Below, piece after piece: positions 11,401 to 22,097 of a stretch of 64,000 nucleotides of DNA. Location of the stretch: NCBI GenBank assembly GCA_964019055.1, contig OZ025212.1:5214766-5278765 (forward strand), in the 5' to 3' direction. The notes under the pieces are model-generated. The model did not search any database, was not told where the DNA came from, and saw only the letters and a program-made list of their open reading frames with translations. The stretch's first letter is position 1, and every line of letters begins with the position of its first letter. The translations under genes and the position numbers were made by a program. The DNA is from Anthopleura xanthogrammica (lineage: Eukaryota; Cnidaria; Anthozoa; Actiniaria; Actiniidae).

Positions 11401-14400
11401 TAATTAAATTCAATTAAAGAAGGCTAATGACAGACGGGCGAATGTAGGGGGGGTTGGGGGTATGCCCCACGAAATATTTTCAAAATTGAGACCCTCGGAA
11501 ATGCGTTTTCCCGTGATTTGAGGGGCATTCGCAACATATAAGTTATACGTTTGTGCTATTACCTTTGACCTGTGCTTGCTCGATATATTTGTTTTTGCAC
11601 AGAAGAGGGTGCTCGATATTTTTTTTTTTATGTTTAAGAGCTTGCTCGATATTTTTGGGGATTTACGCAACCCCCCCCCCCCCCCCCCCTTCAACTATCT
11701 AATGGTCCGTCCCTTACAACAGCGTAATTTATTCCTTTTTGCATGAGGGCAATTGATATTTGTATTAAACCTTAGTTCGCCACGTTTCCTTAGCCAGCAA
11801 ACGCAGACAAGAGTAAAAAAAGCTAATCATCATGCGACATAAGTGTACCGTGTATAGAATGACTGCTGCTGAGCACCAACCAGCCGTTAGCATTATTATG
11901 AATAATCCATAGCCACGTGTTGGGCTTTCAATGGGAATACGAAACCATCTATTCCGGCAGAAAAAAACAGAAAATACTGATGACCTGTGCACACCTAACC
12001 AACAATCTGACCTGATTTTTACAACGTCAAATAAAACAATAATCATATGGTCACATTTATATGAAAAAATAATCCGCGATTATCGAACACTATTTCGTGC
12101 ACTTCCAACTTTCATGCAAATGTTTTAACGTTTTTCATATTTTAAAAAGAATACGTGGTTTAGGAGGGATTTAGTCTCCTTTGCAGCCGTTTTTAGTGTC
12201 GGTCTCGATTTCGAATCCCTCCCCACTAACGGGGAGGGATTCGAAATCGAGACCGACACTAAAAACGGCTGCAAAGGAGACTAGGAGGGATTATGTTTTC
12301 AACAGCCTAATCTTCAGAGTCATCATTGTGTTGATTTTTGACTTCAAACAAATGCTATAAAGCGAGAAGTGGATTTCAAATTGAATATCACATGTCTTAT
12401 ATATCAATGGACGATCGTCTTCTACTGTTAATGTTCCAATTGCTGGACTCTTTTACAGTAGTTATGTTGAGAAGTCTTTTTTATTGTTTGCACCGGGGTT
12501 TTCCCCGACACGTTCAGACACATCACACAATGAGGCAAATACTGTACACAATACTGGCGAAAAATGGTTAAAATACCAACATGGTACTACACTGATTACG
12601 TTTAAGGATGGATATCGCTTGTAATGTGATAAGTATAAATTTCGATTCTTTCATTCCGTGATTTGGATATCTGATACTCCATGAAGGCATGTGTTGGGGT
12701 AGGTTTACAAGCCTGAATGAGCAAGAAATCGTACATATCTTAACACTTTCACTTTTACTTTCACCTTCTAACTACTGGTATACTTTACTGTATTATATCT
12801 GTTAGGTATCTACTATCATACATGGTAATTTTGCGAGCCAGCTCAAGAGAAAAGATATACCAAGATGTTGTTGGCTGTTTAGGTCAGTCGTACCGGTAAA
12901 TGAACGAGTCCACGCGGTCAGTCATATTATCTCTTCAGTAATTAGTGAGCCGTTTGGCTTGCAAAGTGTTTGTGTTCTACTATTAAATGCAATATATCGT
13001 TGATGAAAATTGTAAGTTTTTTAAGATCGATGCTAAAACTGTATCACATAAGTTCCACTGGAGGTTCAGAGAAAAACGTGCTCGAGCCGTGTGCAATAGC
13101 TCGACATGCAATGTCGGTCAGTTTTCTCATTGTCTAGGATGAAATTTAACTTTAACTTAGAACTCGCCCTTTTCCTGCCTTTGCCAATAATGTGAACGAA
13201 AAAAAAAATTTTTTGAATCTAAAATCTCTGAAGAGGCTGTTTTTCAAACCGAACTAAAACACAGATCTTTGAGACATCCAGGTCTTAACCGAATGTGGCG
13301 GGCTAGAAAGCCGCTCCTAGCCGTGTTTCATATACATATATTATACTCGTACAGAAGCTCACCTTGATGGATAATAGCGAGAACGACGACAACAAGGAAA
13401 GCAAACTGCTTCATCTTGATAACCTGACAGAACGAGTCGAAATCACAGAAGGTTATATGAACTCTTAGCTTGCGTCTTTTAGTCTTGACCCGCAGAAAGG
13501 ACTTGGCTTTGTATGCCGTATAAAAACGGGTGTCAAATTGTTTGAGATTTACAAGCGTGACACACCTCATTGACCAATCACATATTCTTAGATATAGTTA
13601 CAAATGCTACGCAATCAAGTGTCATCAACGTACCTACACTCCTTAAAATGACAGAAAAGGTCATAGAGACCCAAATAAATATTTACAGTCCCTTACTGGC
13701 TTACTTTATTATGCCCAGTCGATCTTCTCATGAGCCGAACCTAATGACATCAAAGAAGACTGCTTCATTATCCATTGTTTTCAATGTGTTCTTCGACTTA
13801 GTCTTCTAGTGGCTCTTTACTCCAAAAAACCTTTTACTTATGGTAATCATGGTCGTAAAGGCTAAATTTTTTATTGGTAGTCACGTGATACTTATATTTT
13901 TATATTTCTTTTCGCTCAACCTTCTTGGTATTGACTGATCCTAGGTCCGTCCTTGTTTGAAATGTTTCGACGCGATATAATTCCACAAGAAGCAGAAACC
14001 GAGTTGCTTGTGTTTATAATCCATCATGGTCGGAGTCTTAGTTATCAGTGTCTTTTCAAACAGAGAATACTTAAAAAACAATAAGTTCATGCAACTGTGA
14101 CTGAGTTTGGGCAGGAAGGAAGTAGATGACTAAGTGTGCAGAGCATCAAATCCATTATTAATAAGCTCATGCAACTGTGACTGAGTTTGGGCCAGAGGGA
14201 AGTAGATGACTAATACGCAACCCTATTGTGCAGAGCATCAAATCCATTATTAATAAGCTCATGCAACTGTGACTGAGTTTGGGCCAGAGGGAAGTAGATG
14301 ACTAATACGCAACCCTATTGTGCAGAGCATCAAATCCATTATTAATAAGCTCATGCAACTGTGACTGAGTTTGGGCCAGAGGGAAGTAGATGACTAATAC

Positions 14401-16232
14401 GCAACCCTGTTGTGCAGAGCATCAAATCCATTATTAATAAGCTCATGCAACTGTGACTGAGCGTCCTATGACTTTTTTGGCTCTAAACGCAAAGGAATAT
14501 ATATTCTAGCAGAATACTTTGTGATTTCCAGATTTCGCTTCTGTCAGCCCAAACTAAATATCCAAACAACGAACATTTTGTTCGTAGCTCAATATTTCCT
14601 AGTTCAGGTTTTCGGCTCGATATACAACAGCTTTTACTCCAAAATATAGAAAATAAAATTCATTCGTGGAAAGATTCACCAGATATCTTTTAAAAATAGC
14701 ATATTTCGTCGTTTTTGGTGGAAAATACTCCGTTTTGACAAGACATAGAATAGAAAATACTTGGAAATTTTCGCTGTGACAAACAATGCATTCCGCGCCA
14801 AGGTTCCAAATCACCTGGATAATAAACTTTCTGTTCTCAAATATTAGGGTAGGTTAAAAACAAATTGAACCAGTGATCTCACATCAATGTTGAATATTAA
14901 GTGGAAAAATACGGCGTTAAAACAAACCGGTTATGCCAAAACAAAATAACAAGCGTTTGTTAGTCTCTTGGAGCATGTTTATAAATTATTGATCTGTCAG
15001 TAAAAGGGTGTGATTAGCATGCAATTACACCCTGAATGTCCAACACGATCGTTTTGACCAACTTGCTGAGAAACCTAGTTGAACTTCCTGTATTTCGATT
15101 CTGTACTTGCTGAATCCTGCATTTCACTTTTCTTCCTGTATATTTTCCCCCCTTTCTATCTTCTCTATTTCTAGGTATTTTTTGGTGTAGTCTTTTATCA
15201 ATCTTTTTTTGTCAACGATGAAAACCCGATGTATGATAGTACTGAATTATCAGCGATTTCCCCACTGAAACATGATATCAAACCTGCATTATTCTTATTC
15301 AAAAAAAAAAAAAAATTTGTAATATTTTTTCCGTTTCCCGTATATCGTATGTATATTGACTTCATTTCAATATATATATTCCAGTACTGGTATAATCGAA
15401 AACCTAGGAATTATTTTTCATTAAATTCAACACCCAAATATGCCAGCTTCTTCAAGATTACTGTCATATACCAAATCAGCTGCTCAACTAGTATCTCATA
15501 TCATATCATGAGATACCGAGTTATTGATCATCTTGGTAGAAAATAAAAACGATATTTGTGTTGTACATTGGAGGTCGAGTAGCCAGTTGTTGATCTCGCC
15601 TAAATCTTAAAAAATATGCTCGCCGTAGATTTGCCATACGGAAAAATGCTTAGAATAACTCAGATACCGACTGATGTTTCAGTTCCATCTCAAGAACGGA
15701 AATATTAGTTTTAGCACTCCCTCGTCGCGGAAGAATTCGGTGAGGCAAACCACCTTGAGGAATTATTGTATTTATTGTGTTAAATACTGAGCTCTCTGAA
15801 CCCTATATATAATGGAAGATTATTTTTCCTAAAGCTCCGAGTTTGTGCATTTCCATCTGATCTTCTGATGAGTTTTTATTTTTGGTTGAGATAAATGGCT
15901 ACTGCTCTGACCGTCTATCGTTAAATGTAAGAGGAGGAGAAAAACATAGTTATTTCGACTGCTAATAAAACATCCTAGGCAAAATATCGAGCTTAGTCAC
16001 GTATATTAGACACGTATTTGGAGACTGAGTTTATCATATTTTTGAACGGATAGGACGGCGCCCATGCCATTGAGTACGTCGATGGGTCATCGAACATATT
16101 CTTACGTGAGATTTCAGCAAAAAAACCCGAGTCGTTCGGGCTGCGGTCTAAATGTATTTTGAATAGATTTTTCAACTCACCGTTCGGGATAAACAGAGCT
16201 CCAAGAAGGAAAAGGACAGGCAGGATAACCAT
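8435..16232 (-). CDS. Two-domain LU (Ly6/uPAR) protein A, GPI-anchor type
   Basis: Five exons: 16181-16232 (signal peptide MVILPVLFLLGALFIPNG), 10184-10492 (LU domain 1), 9460-9486 (nine-residue linker), 8874-8974 and 8435-8770 (LU domain 2 and tail). Phases agree at every junction, giving about 274 residues. Each LU domain has 12 cysteines and ends with the family signature (SCCEGDLCN; QCCEGNLCN). After domain 2 come a Pro/Ser/Gly spacer and a hydrophobic C-terminus (SGILAIISIVMALLFK) typical of a GPI signal. It is therefore probably a cell-surface three-finger-fold protein; the ligand is unknown. If exon 10184-10492 is read through its donor, a stop follows after nine residues (NQFATTST), which would give a secreted single-domain form. 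The paralogue is at 20644-25978. An alternative first exon lies at 13363-13414. Confidence 0.82.
9520..9590. repeat. GATGAT/GTGATA simple repeat in intron
   Basis: Degenerate GATGGTGATAGTGATAGTGATGAT sequence in the intron between the LU1 exon and the linker exon. The same intron of the paralogue carries a much longer version (about 21.66-22.10 kb). Confidence 0.75.
10653..10694. repeat. Poly-G run
   Basis: About 40 bases almost entirely G on the plus strand, including a run of about 20 G, within intron 1 of LU gene A. Quadruplex-prone and likely to be length-polymorphic. Confidence 0.85.
11136..11713. mobile_element. PIF/Harbinger-like non-autonomous element
   Basis: Terminal inverted repeats GGGACGGACCATTAGAT at both ends, flanked by direct TTA repeats (11133-11135 and 11714-11716). 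A TTA target duplication is the hallmark of PIF/Harbinger elements. Just inside each end is a homopolymer (poly-G near 11161-11180, poly-C near 11672-11689). It is about 578 bp with no transposase frame. It lies in the first intron of LU gene A. Confidence 0.82.
12172..12283. mobile_element. 112-bp foldback MITE with 9-bp target duplication
   Basis: An essentially perfect palindrome: 53-base arms starting TAGTCTCCTTTGCAGCCG around a six-base loop (ACTAAC). It is flanked by a perfect direct repeat GGAGGGATT (12163-12171 and 12284-12292). A nine-base duplication resembles Mutator-like transposition. Confidence 0.88.
13363..13414 (-). CDS. Alternative signal-peptide exon for LU gene A
   Basis: Encodes MKQFAFLVVVVLAIIHQG followed by a GTGAGC donor in phase 1, exactly compatible with the LU1 exon at 10184-10492. 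It lies nearer to LU1 than the exon at 16181-16232. It has no counterpart in the second duplication unit, so it was either gained in unit 1 or lost from unit 2. It could instead be the functional start of gene A, leaving the 16.2-kb exon orphaned, or belong to another transcript. An acceptor-like CTGTCAG and, about 110 bases upstream, a TATA-like TTTTTATACGG are present. Confidence 0.55.
13519..13530 (-). promoter_or_regulatory. Possible TATA box upstream of the 13.4-kb signal exon
   Basis: On the minus strand CGTTTTTATACGGCATAC lies about 110 bases upstream of the ATG at 13414. The spacing is compatible with a short 5' untranslated region. Weak evidence. Confidence 0.25.
13560..14078. other. 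Non-coding spacer
   Basis: AT-rich unique sequence inside the possible first intron of LU gene A. Nothing recognised. Confidence 0.5.
14079..14465. repeat. 92-bp tandem repeat, about 4 copies
   Basis: Units begin AATAAGCTCATGCAACTGTG at about 14160, 14252, 14344 and 14436, exactly 92 apart. A first shorter copy starts near 14080. Copies are nearly identical. Confidence 0.92.
14466..16180. other. Non-coding spacer and duplication block
   Basis: No gene recognised in 14466-15880. From about 15880 the sequence is a diverged copy of the 25.62-26.16 kb region, including the signal-peptide exon and its upstream sequence. Confidence 0.6.
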
Positions 16233-16787
16233 GATTGAAGAGGCAGTTCAACGGAGAACGAGCAGAAAACAGTACAACACACCCTTCGGCTGAATGATAG
16301 CTGCTTGGTATAGGTCATGTGACCTTGGGCATATCCGCATATATTATTGACATTAAAAAAACATTACCAAAGGCATCGGGTTTTTCTTTCGTATGGTAAT
16401 CGGTATTACCATCTACTGTTATTTTTCCTCTCATATACACAACTTTGTCGATTATTTTTTATGGTACAACAAATGCAAGGAAAAGAGGCTGAAATATTAT
16501 GACCATTAACGAGAATAAAAATACTGTATTGAAGTTGGAATGACAGTCGTGCAACTCATAGTGTTCGTTTGTTTGGACGACAGGCTTATGCTAATCTCAA
16601 CAAAGCCGCAAATACATTTGATTATTTAAATACTGAACATGCTTTAATTATTATTTTTATTTTATCTCCAAGAAACTTAGTTTATTTTTGAGTTTATGCA
16701 CAATGATTTTTTTAAGCGAACAGAAGAAAACATTATTAAAAGAAACAGAGTATTTTTACTCTGATGCACAAAAACCGTACGAAATTT

Positions 16788-17540
16788 AATATTAAACTGT
16801 TTAGAGCCCAAGCGCAGTTCTAATTGGCAACCAAAATGAATATTGATAGCAGTAAAATAAAGCTACTTGTTCAGTAATTATTTTTTCTATCCCTCCGGCA
16901 TCACTTCTCTTGCATTTCATCTGCAGTATATTTGAAAAGAAATTTTAATCAAAAGTAAAACTGCTATCATTTACGAAATTGATTTTAGTCTAAGTTGAAA
17001 AAAATTCGTATATTAAAATATACTGCATATTAAACTGTTTAGAGCCCAAGCGCAGTTCTAATTTGGCAACCAAAATGAATATTAATAGTAGTAAAATAAA
17101 GCTATTTGTTCAGTAATTATTTTTTCTATCCCTCCGGCATCACTTCTCTTTCATTTCATCTGCAGTATATTTGAAAAGAATTTTTAATCAAAAGTAAAAC
17201 TGCTATCATTTACGAAATTGATTTTAGTGAAAGTTTGAAAAAATTCGTATATTGAAATATACTGCATCAGCGTTGTTGGCCTGAAATGGAAGAATTTAGG
17301 GAGGGGTTTTAAAATTGAAATTAGTCAAGCCCAGCACAAAAAGATCGATAAAATAATAATAGACAATCAATATTAAAAAATGTAGAGCCTAAGCCTAAAT
17401 TTAATATTGATAGCAATAAAATAAAGCTAGTTGTTGAAATGATTTTTTCCTATCCTTTCATTTCTTCTCTCGCGCGCATTTCACCTGCAATTCTTTTTTT
17501 GAATAAATGCTCTTAATCAAAAGTAAAATTGCTGTCAGTT
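16788..17540. repeat. ~241-bp tandem duplication plus a decayed third copy
   Basis: The unit begins ATTAAACTGTTTAGAGCCCA and recurs near 17029. A strongly diverged partial third copy (TAGAGCCTAAGCC...) covers about 17380-17540. No coding potential. Confidence 0.85.
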
Positions 17541-17694
17541 ATTAAATTAATTTTAAGCAAACCGGTTTGAAAGAAATTTGTCATGAGTGTTTTTGACGTT
17601 TAATGAATGCATTAAGAGTGGGTTTTCAATATCGCACAGCGTTTTACGATCAAATCGGAGAGAATAAACCTTCACAGCTTGGGTGTGATGCTTT

Positions 17695-17831
17695 CCCATT
17701 CCAGACCACTTGTCATTCCTTAGAGTATTATTTCTTTGTTAAATGGTTGTGAATGAGAAGACACATAAATATGGGTACAACTGAAATAAAGAATCTTATT
17801 CTCAAGAGAATGACATGTGGTCTGAAATGGG
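17695..17831. mobile_element. MITE, CCCATTYCAGACCAC family, copy 1
   Basis: Ends CCCATTCCAGACCACTTGTC and the complementary ACATGTGGTCTGAAATGGG, 137 bp. Related elements with the same ends occur at 22426-22521 and 28716-28997. A similar internal sequence without the ends is at about 1461-1570. No clear target duplication. Confidence 0.7.
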
Positions 17832-18055
17832 TAAGTATTACTTACGTAATCTGGAACCTATTGTCCAAATTACGACTCGACCGTTTGACAATGCGCGGTG
17901 GAATGAATAAACGATGGAAGAAGCATGATAAATTTTTTAATCTTGAAACGTGTTGTCATGACAACTGAGATATCAATCCCAGGATGCATCGCTGTGATTG
18001 AATGTGGCAGATATAGACTATAAGCGATATAGACTATAAGCAAACGTTAAGCTCG

Positions 18056-18284
18056 TCATACTAGAGTCGATCGGATGTTCTTTCCTACCCTGGGTTCCAG
18101 AGACTCTCTCGCTCCAGTGCTTCTCGGTTGTGTTGTCGGGGATTCGTTGCCGCGAGAGAAGCAGGTTATTTCGCGATCGGCCTCCGTCCAGAGGCTCTTT
18201 GGTGCCTGCCTTCCGACCACAGAGCGACAGGACCTCTGGCACCTAGGGTAGTTCTTTCCTTCTCCATCGAGTTTACACCTTTTT
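18056..18284 (-). pseudogene. Broken copy of the acidic-gene exon (3810-3873)
   Basis: Matches the exon and intron flanks at 3795-3900 but lacks the stretch covering the 3' end of the exon and its donor. It is split by a 165-bp transposon at 18086-18250. It cannot encode the original segment. Confidence 0.7.
18086..18250. mobile_element. 165-bp MITE with 9-bp target duplication
   Basis: Inverted ends TACCCTGGGTTCCAGAG and TACCCTAGGTGCCAGAG (the latter read on the minus strand). It is flanked by the direct repeat GTTCTTTCC (18077-18085, 18251-18259). The intact parental site is visible at the homologous position in the 3.8-kb exon, which confirms the insertion. The nine-base duplication suggests a Mutator-like source. 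Confidence 0.9.
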
Positions 18285-19604
18285 TTCTGAAAAACAAAAG
18301 CAACAGCAACATCACATTTTAACACTGAAATGATTGTAACACCAACTATCACTGCATTTACCATTTTTTTTTTCTTTTCAAAATAAAATCTGACAAGTCT
18401 CTACTTATTTCTAGTTTTCCACTTTATTTTTAGTTCTTCTCCTGCCAGTTCTTTTCTGTACTTAACTTTATCCTTCTATTTGTGATTTCCTTTTCTTTCT
18501 CTTTCTCTTTCTCTTTCTTTGCTCTTTCTCAAAAATAATGTTACACTGACTTTCAGTTCAGTTCAGTTCTCATCAAATATATTTTTGTCTATCAGGCTCC
18601 CTACCCAACGTCATGCAGAGAACAAGAAGAAAATGTATCAGTAAGTCTCTAGAAATCTTCATCTTTCAAGGTAAGAAAATAGACAATTATACCATAGCTT
18701 TCGCGTTGTGTTATTAAATATTCAAATCGTTTCGTTAAATAAACGTAGTTAGACTTTCTCAAAGTCCATCCTAGACGTTCCAAAAGTCCCTTTCTTTTTT
18801 CTTTTTCGTTTTGTTTTTGCTGGCGGGACTGAGGACTTTTCATCTCTGCGTCACGCCAAATTTACCGACGGTGAATAAATTATATCAAACAGCCAATGAG
18901 AACGCCTTGCTGAAGAGGTGTCAATCAATTATGTAAAGTAGGTTAGACCAGATTGAAATCAAAATGGCGTCAGAGAAAGCAATTCAGTATGGAATGGATA
19001 TCTTAGGATATAATACTAGAATAATACTGGATTGGCGACATTTTTGGCGATATTTTTGGCGACATCGAATCTCTGCAAAGGAAACAAGTCGTCCACTCGC
19101 GACTTCGTCGTTCGTAATACGCTCGCGTTTCGCGCTCGCCAAATTTTCTATACATCCATGAACAGGGATTGGAAAAAGATTGGACGACTTGAAGCAAGTC
19201 TAAGTCCATCCTAGCGCCTCTAGTGAGTTAGGCGAGTGCTAAAAGAAATTGTTTGTTTGAAGAAACACATTACGAGAGGTTTAATGAATTTATTGACTTT
19301 CTTGTTCAGCGGACTGTTGAAAATTATCGATCGTTACTTTCATACTATGATACCACCTATTCTTTTAATCAATATCTATATCTCCTTACTATCTACCCCA
19401 AGTAAATTTCAAGAGGGGATTGTTACCTTACCTATCCTCCTTCGCGCTTCGTGGCACATAGGGCCTTAAAAAGAGGATTGTACACCACACCATATCCTCA
19501 CACGTGGCTCCGTATCTAACGGACTAGCAGCACTGAAGGGGTCGTAAATAAAAGGTCGCTTCTGTGTCACTCAGTATTATCACACCGTCAATTTATAAAG
19601 GCCG

Positions 19605-19960
19605 CTGGATGATGGATTACAGGTTGATGTTGTCTTTTTGGGCTTTGCCTAGGCTTTTGATAGATATTGTCACATGATATACTATTGCAAAAATCGTGTA
19701 ATTTTGGCATTCCTAGTGCACTTCTGAACTGGTGTAGGGATTACCTCTCTAACTGAGAACAAAGACTTGTTATAGAAGGTTTGAGCTCTACTTGGTGTTA
19801 CTCTTCCATCGGGTATACCTCAGGGCTCCTTGTTAGGACCTTTGTTCTTTGTTCTTTTCATTAGTGATTTGCCTGATGTTGTAATGCCTGGGAACATTGT
19901 ATCATTATACACAGATGATTGCAAAACGTCTAGGAGTGATGAACTTTCCATCTAACCACT
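19605..19960 (+). pseudogene. Reverse-transcriptase fragment of a non-LTR retrotransposon
   Basis: Conceptual translation in shifting frames shows VDVVFLGFA*AFDR (block resembling DVVxLDFxKAFD), LNWCRDYLSN, GIPQGSLLGPLFFVLFISDL and SLYTDDCKTS. These are RT blocks including the catalytic box (Y-x-D-D, here YTDD). Stops and frameshifts show it is dead. Block wording resembles jockey/CR1-like LINEs. Confidence 0.85.
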
Positions 19961-20160
19961 TTGTATTTATTCAATCGTATCTTGACAATGTACGAAACTG
20001 TATAATGTACAGTATTACGCTAAACTGGTAATTTACGGCTAAATTCTATACATAAATCAATAGACACTTAGATATACTACAGTGAATTCAGTAAAGTCGT
20101 GATGATGCTAATAATGGGTAACATGCAAACAGCCAGAAGTTGTTCCAAGTGTTATAGTAC

Positions 20161-20405
20161 ACTATTTCACTATGACGTCACATCAAAACAATATATTGTT
20201 TTAACGCTAAGGATCATGGTCGCCAGAGGGGTCAACATAGCAGCAAAACAAGTTAAATCACAATAAAATTAGGTTTATGGTATAATGGAGAGTGAGAGCA
20301 GCTAAAAGTTACACTTAATATCTGGAATGAAAGAAGATTTAGCCTAAATTTCTATTATTCTTGTCCATGTAAACAAGCTACTGTATGACATCATAGTGAA
20401 ATAGG
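20161..20405. mobile_element. MITE with CACTATTTCACTATGA ends
   Basis: Left end ACTATTTCACTATGACGTCA and right-end complement CCTATTTCACTATGATGTCA, about 245 bp. It is inserted between decayed GPI-tail copies; the equivalent place near 8.2 kb lacks it. Confidence 0.7.
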
Positions 20406-20643
20406 GCAATTACTTTACGCTAAATTCTAAGTACATATTATTAAATCGATAGGAATTTTAAAGCTTATACTCCAGTCAATTAAGTAAAACCGTGATGATG
20501 CTAATTATGGCAAATATGCCAGAAACAGCCAAAAGGTGTTTCAAGTGTTATATAGTACACCAATAACTGAACTTTACGCTAAATTCTAAGTACATAAGTC
20601 AATAGACATTAAGATAAACTACAGTCAATAACTAGTGGTACAT

Positions 20644-22014
20644 CTACTTGAAAAGCAAAGCCAGGACGATGCTTATAATGACTAATATGCCAGAAACAGC
20701 CAGAGGAGTCTGACCCCCATTAGGGCCGGATGGAGAACCAGATGGAGAAGGACTTGATTGAGAAGGAGAAGGACCAATTGAAGAAGGACCAATTGAAGAA
20801 GGACCAATGGTTGGCTGAGGCACTCCGTTACATAGATTACCTTCACAGCACTGAACATTACATTTAGCTAGCTCTCCTGTGCTGTTCATACTGTTACAGA
20901 TCATGTTGCCAGAACATGCCGTAGGCTGGGAACAGTTTTTGTATTCTTGTTCAAGAAGGACCCCAGTGTTTGGGTTCTTGACTGAGGCCTTTATAGTCAT
21001 ACAACGGTCAAAGGACATACCTGGATAGTACTCACCGCATTTCTAAAAATAACATTGAATTATAAAGATATATATGTTATAGTATATACTACAGGGATTA
21101 TACTTTCACACTAAACATTTTTTAAAGATATCATTTCTTACCCTTTGTTTTGGTGCGCTGCAGTTGATCAAAGGAGTTCCCGTGCCGTTTGGACCCATTC
21201 CCTCAGGACTGCATTCGTAACACGATAATGACACGTTAGATGCTGAAAGGTAAACTAACTGTTAACTTAAAGTACAATAGATTCTTGAAGCAGGCACTAA
21301 TAAACGGGCAACTAGTGGCACGGTCCCGAAATGTTCTTCCCATCTTTACTGGAAAACAAACCTTCATTCAGCGGACCCCCTTTATCAAGCAGACACAAGG
21401 GCAAGATCACGAAGGTATAAAATGGCTTTCAAAAACAGAGTGTAGAAGAAAAAAAATATGAGTGAAAAAATGGAACCAGGACTTTCAAATCTATTTCATC
21501 TGAGGCCAGAGCAGAGCAATACTCATACCTATTTGAAGCTCTTTTCAGATTTAAAATTATATATGTTATCTACTTGTACGAAGTTTGTTGGATGAAAACT
21601 TATGATTTACCTTGTTTAGGTGTCAGTCCGCTATCTATAAAGAAAAAAGATAAATAAGGAACTGATGATGATGGCGATAGTGATTGTGATGGTGGTCAGA
21701 TGGGGTGCGTGGGGTGCGATGGCGACGGTGCCGTGATGGTGATGGTAATAATAATGATGGTGGTGATGGGACTGTGATGGTAATAATAATGATGGTGGTG
21801 ATGGGATTGTGATGGTAATAATAATGATGGTGGTGATGGGATTGTGATGGTAATAATGATGGTGGTGATGGGATTGTGATGGTAATAATAATGATGGTGG
21901 TGATGTGATTGTGATGGTGGTAACGACAGGGTGATGATGAGAAGATCATGGAGATGGTGATGGTAATAATAATGATGGTGGTGATGGGATTGTGATGGTG
22001 GAGACGATGAACGG

Positions 22015-22097
<83 letters not shown>

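Larger units (their letters stand above)
18040..19325. repeat. Segmental copy of 3.79-4.95 kb
   Basis: Collinear, diverged copy of the left-hand region. It shares the acidic-gene exon (see pseudogene), the GCTCCCTACCCAACGTCAT segment near 18.6 kb, GGTAAGAAAATA, AAAGTCCATCCTAG, and ATTACGAGAGGTTYAATGAA near 19.27 kb. It marks the left end of the second unit of the tandem duplication. Confidence 0.75.
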
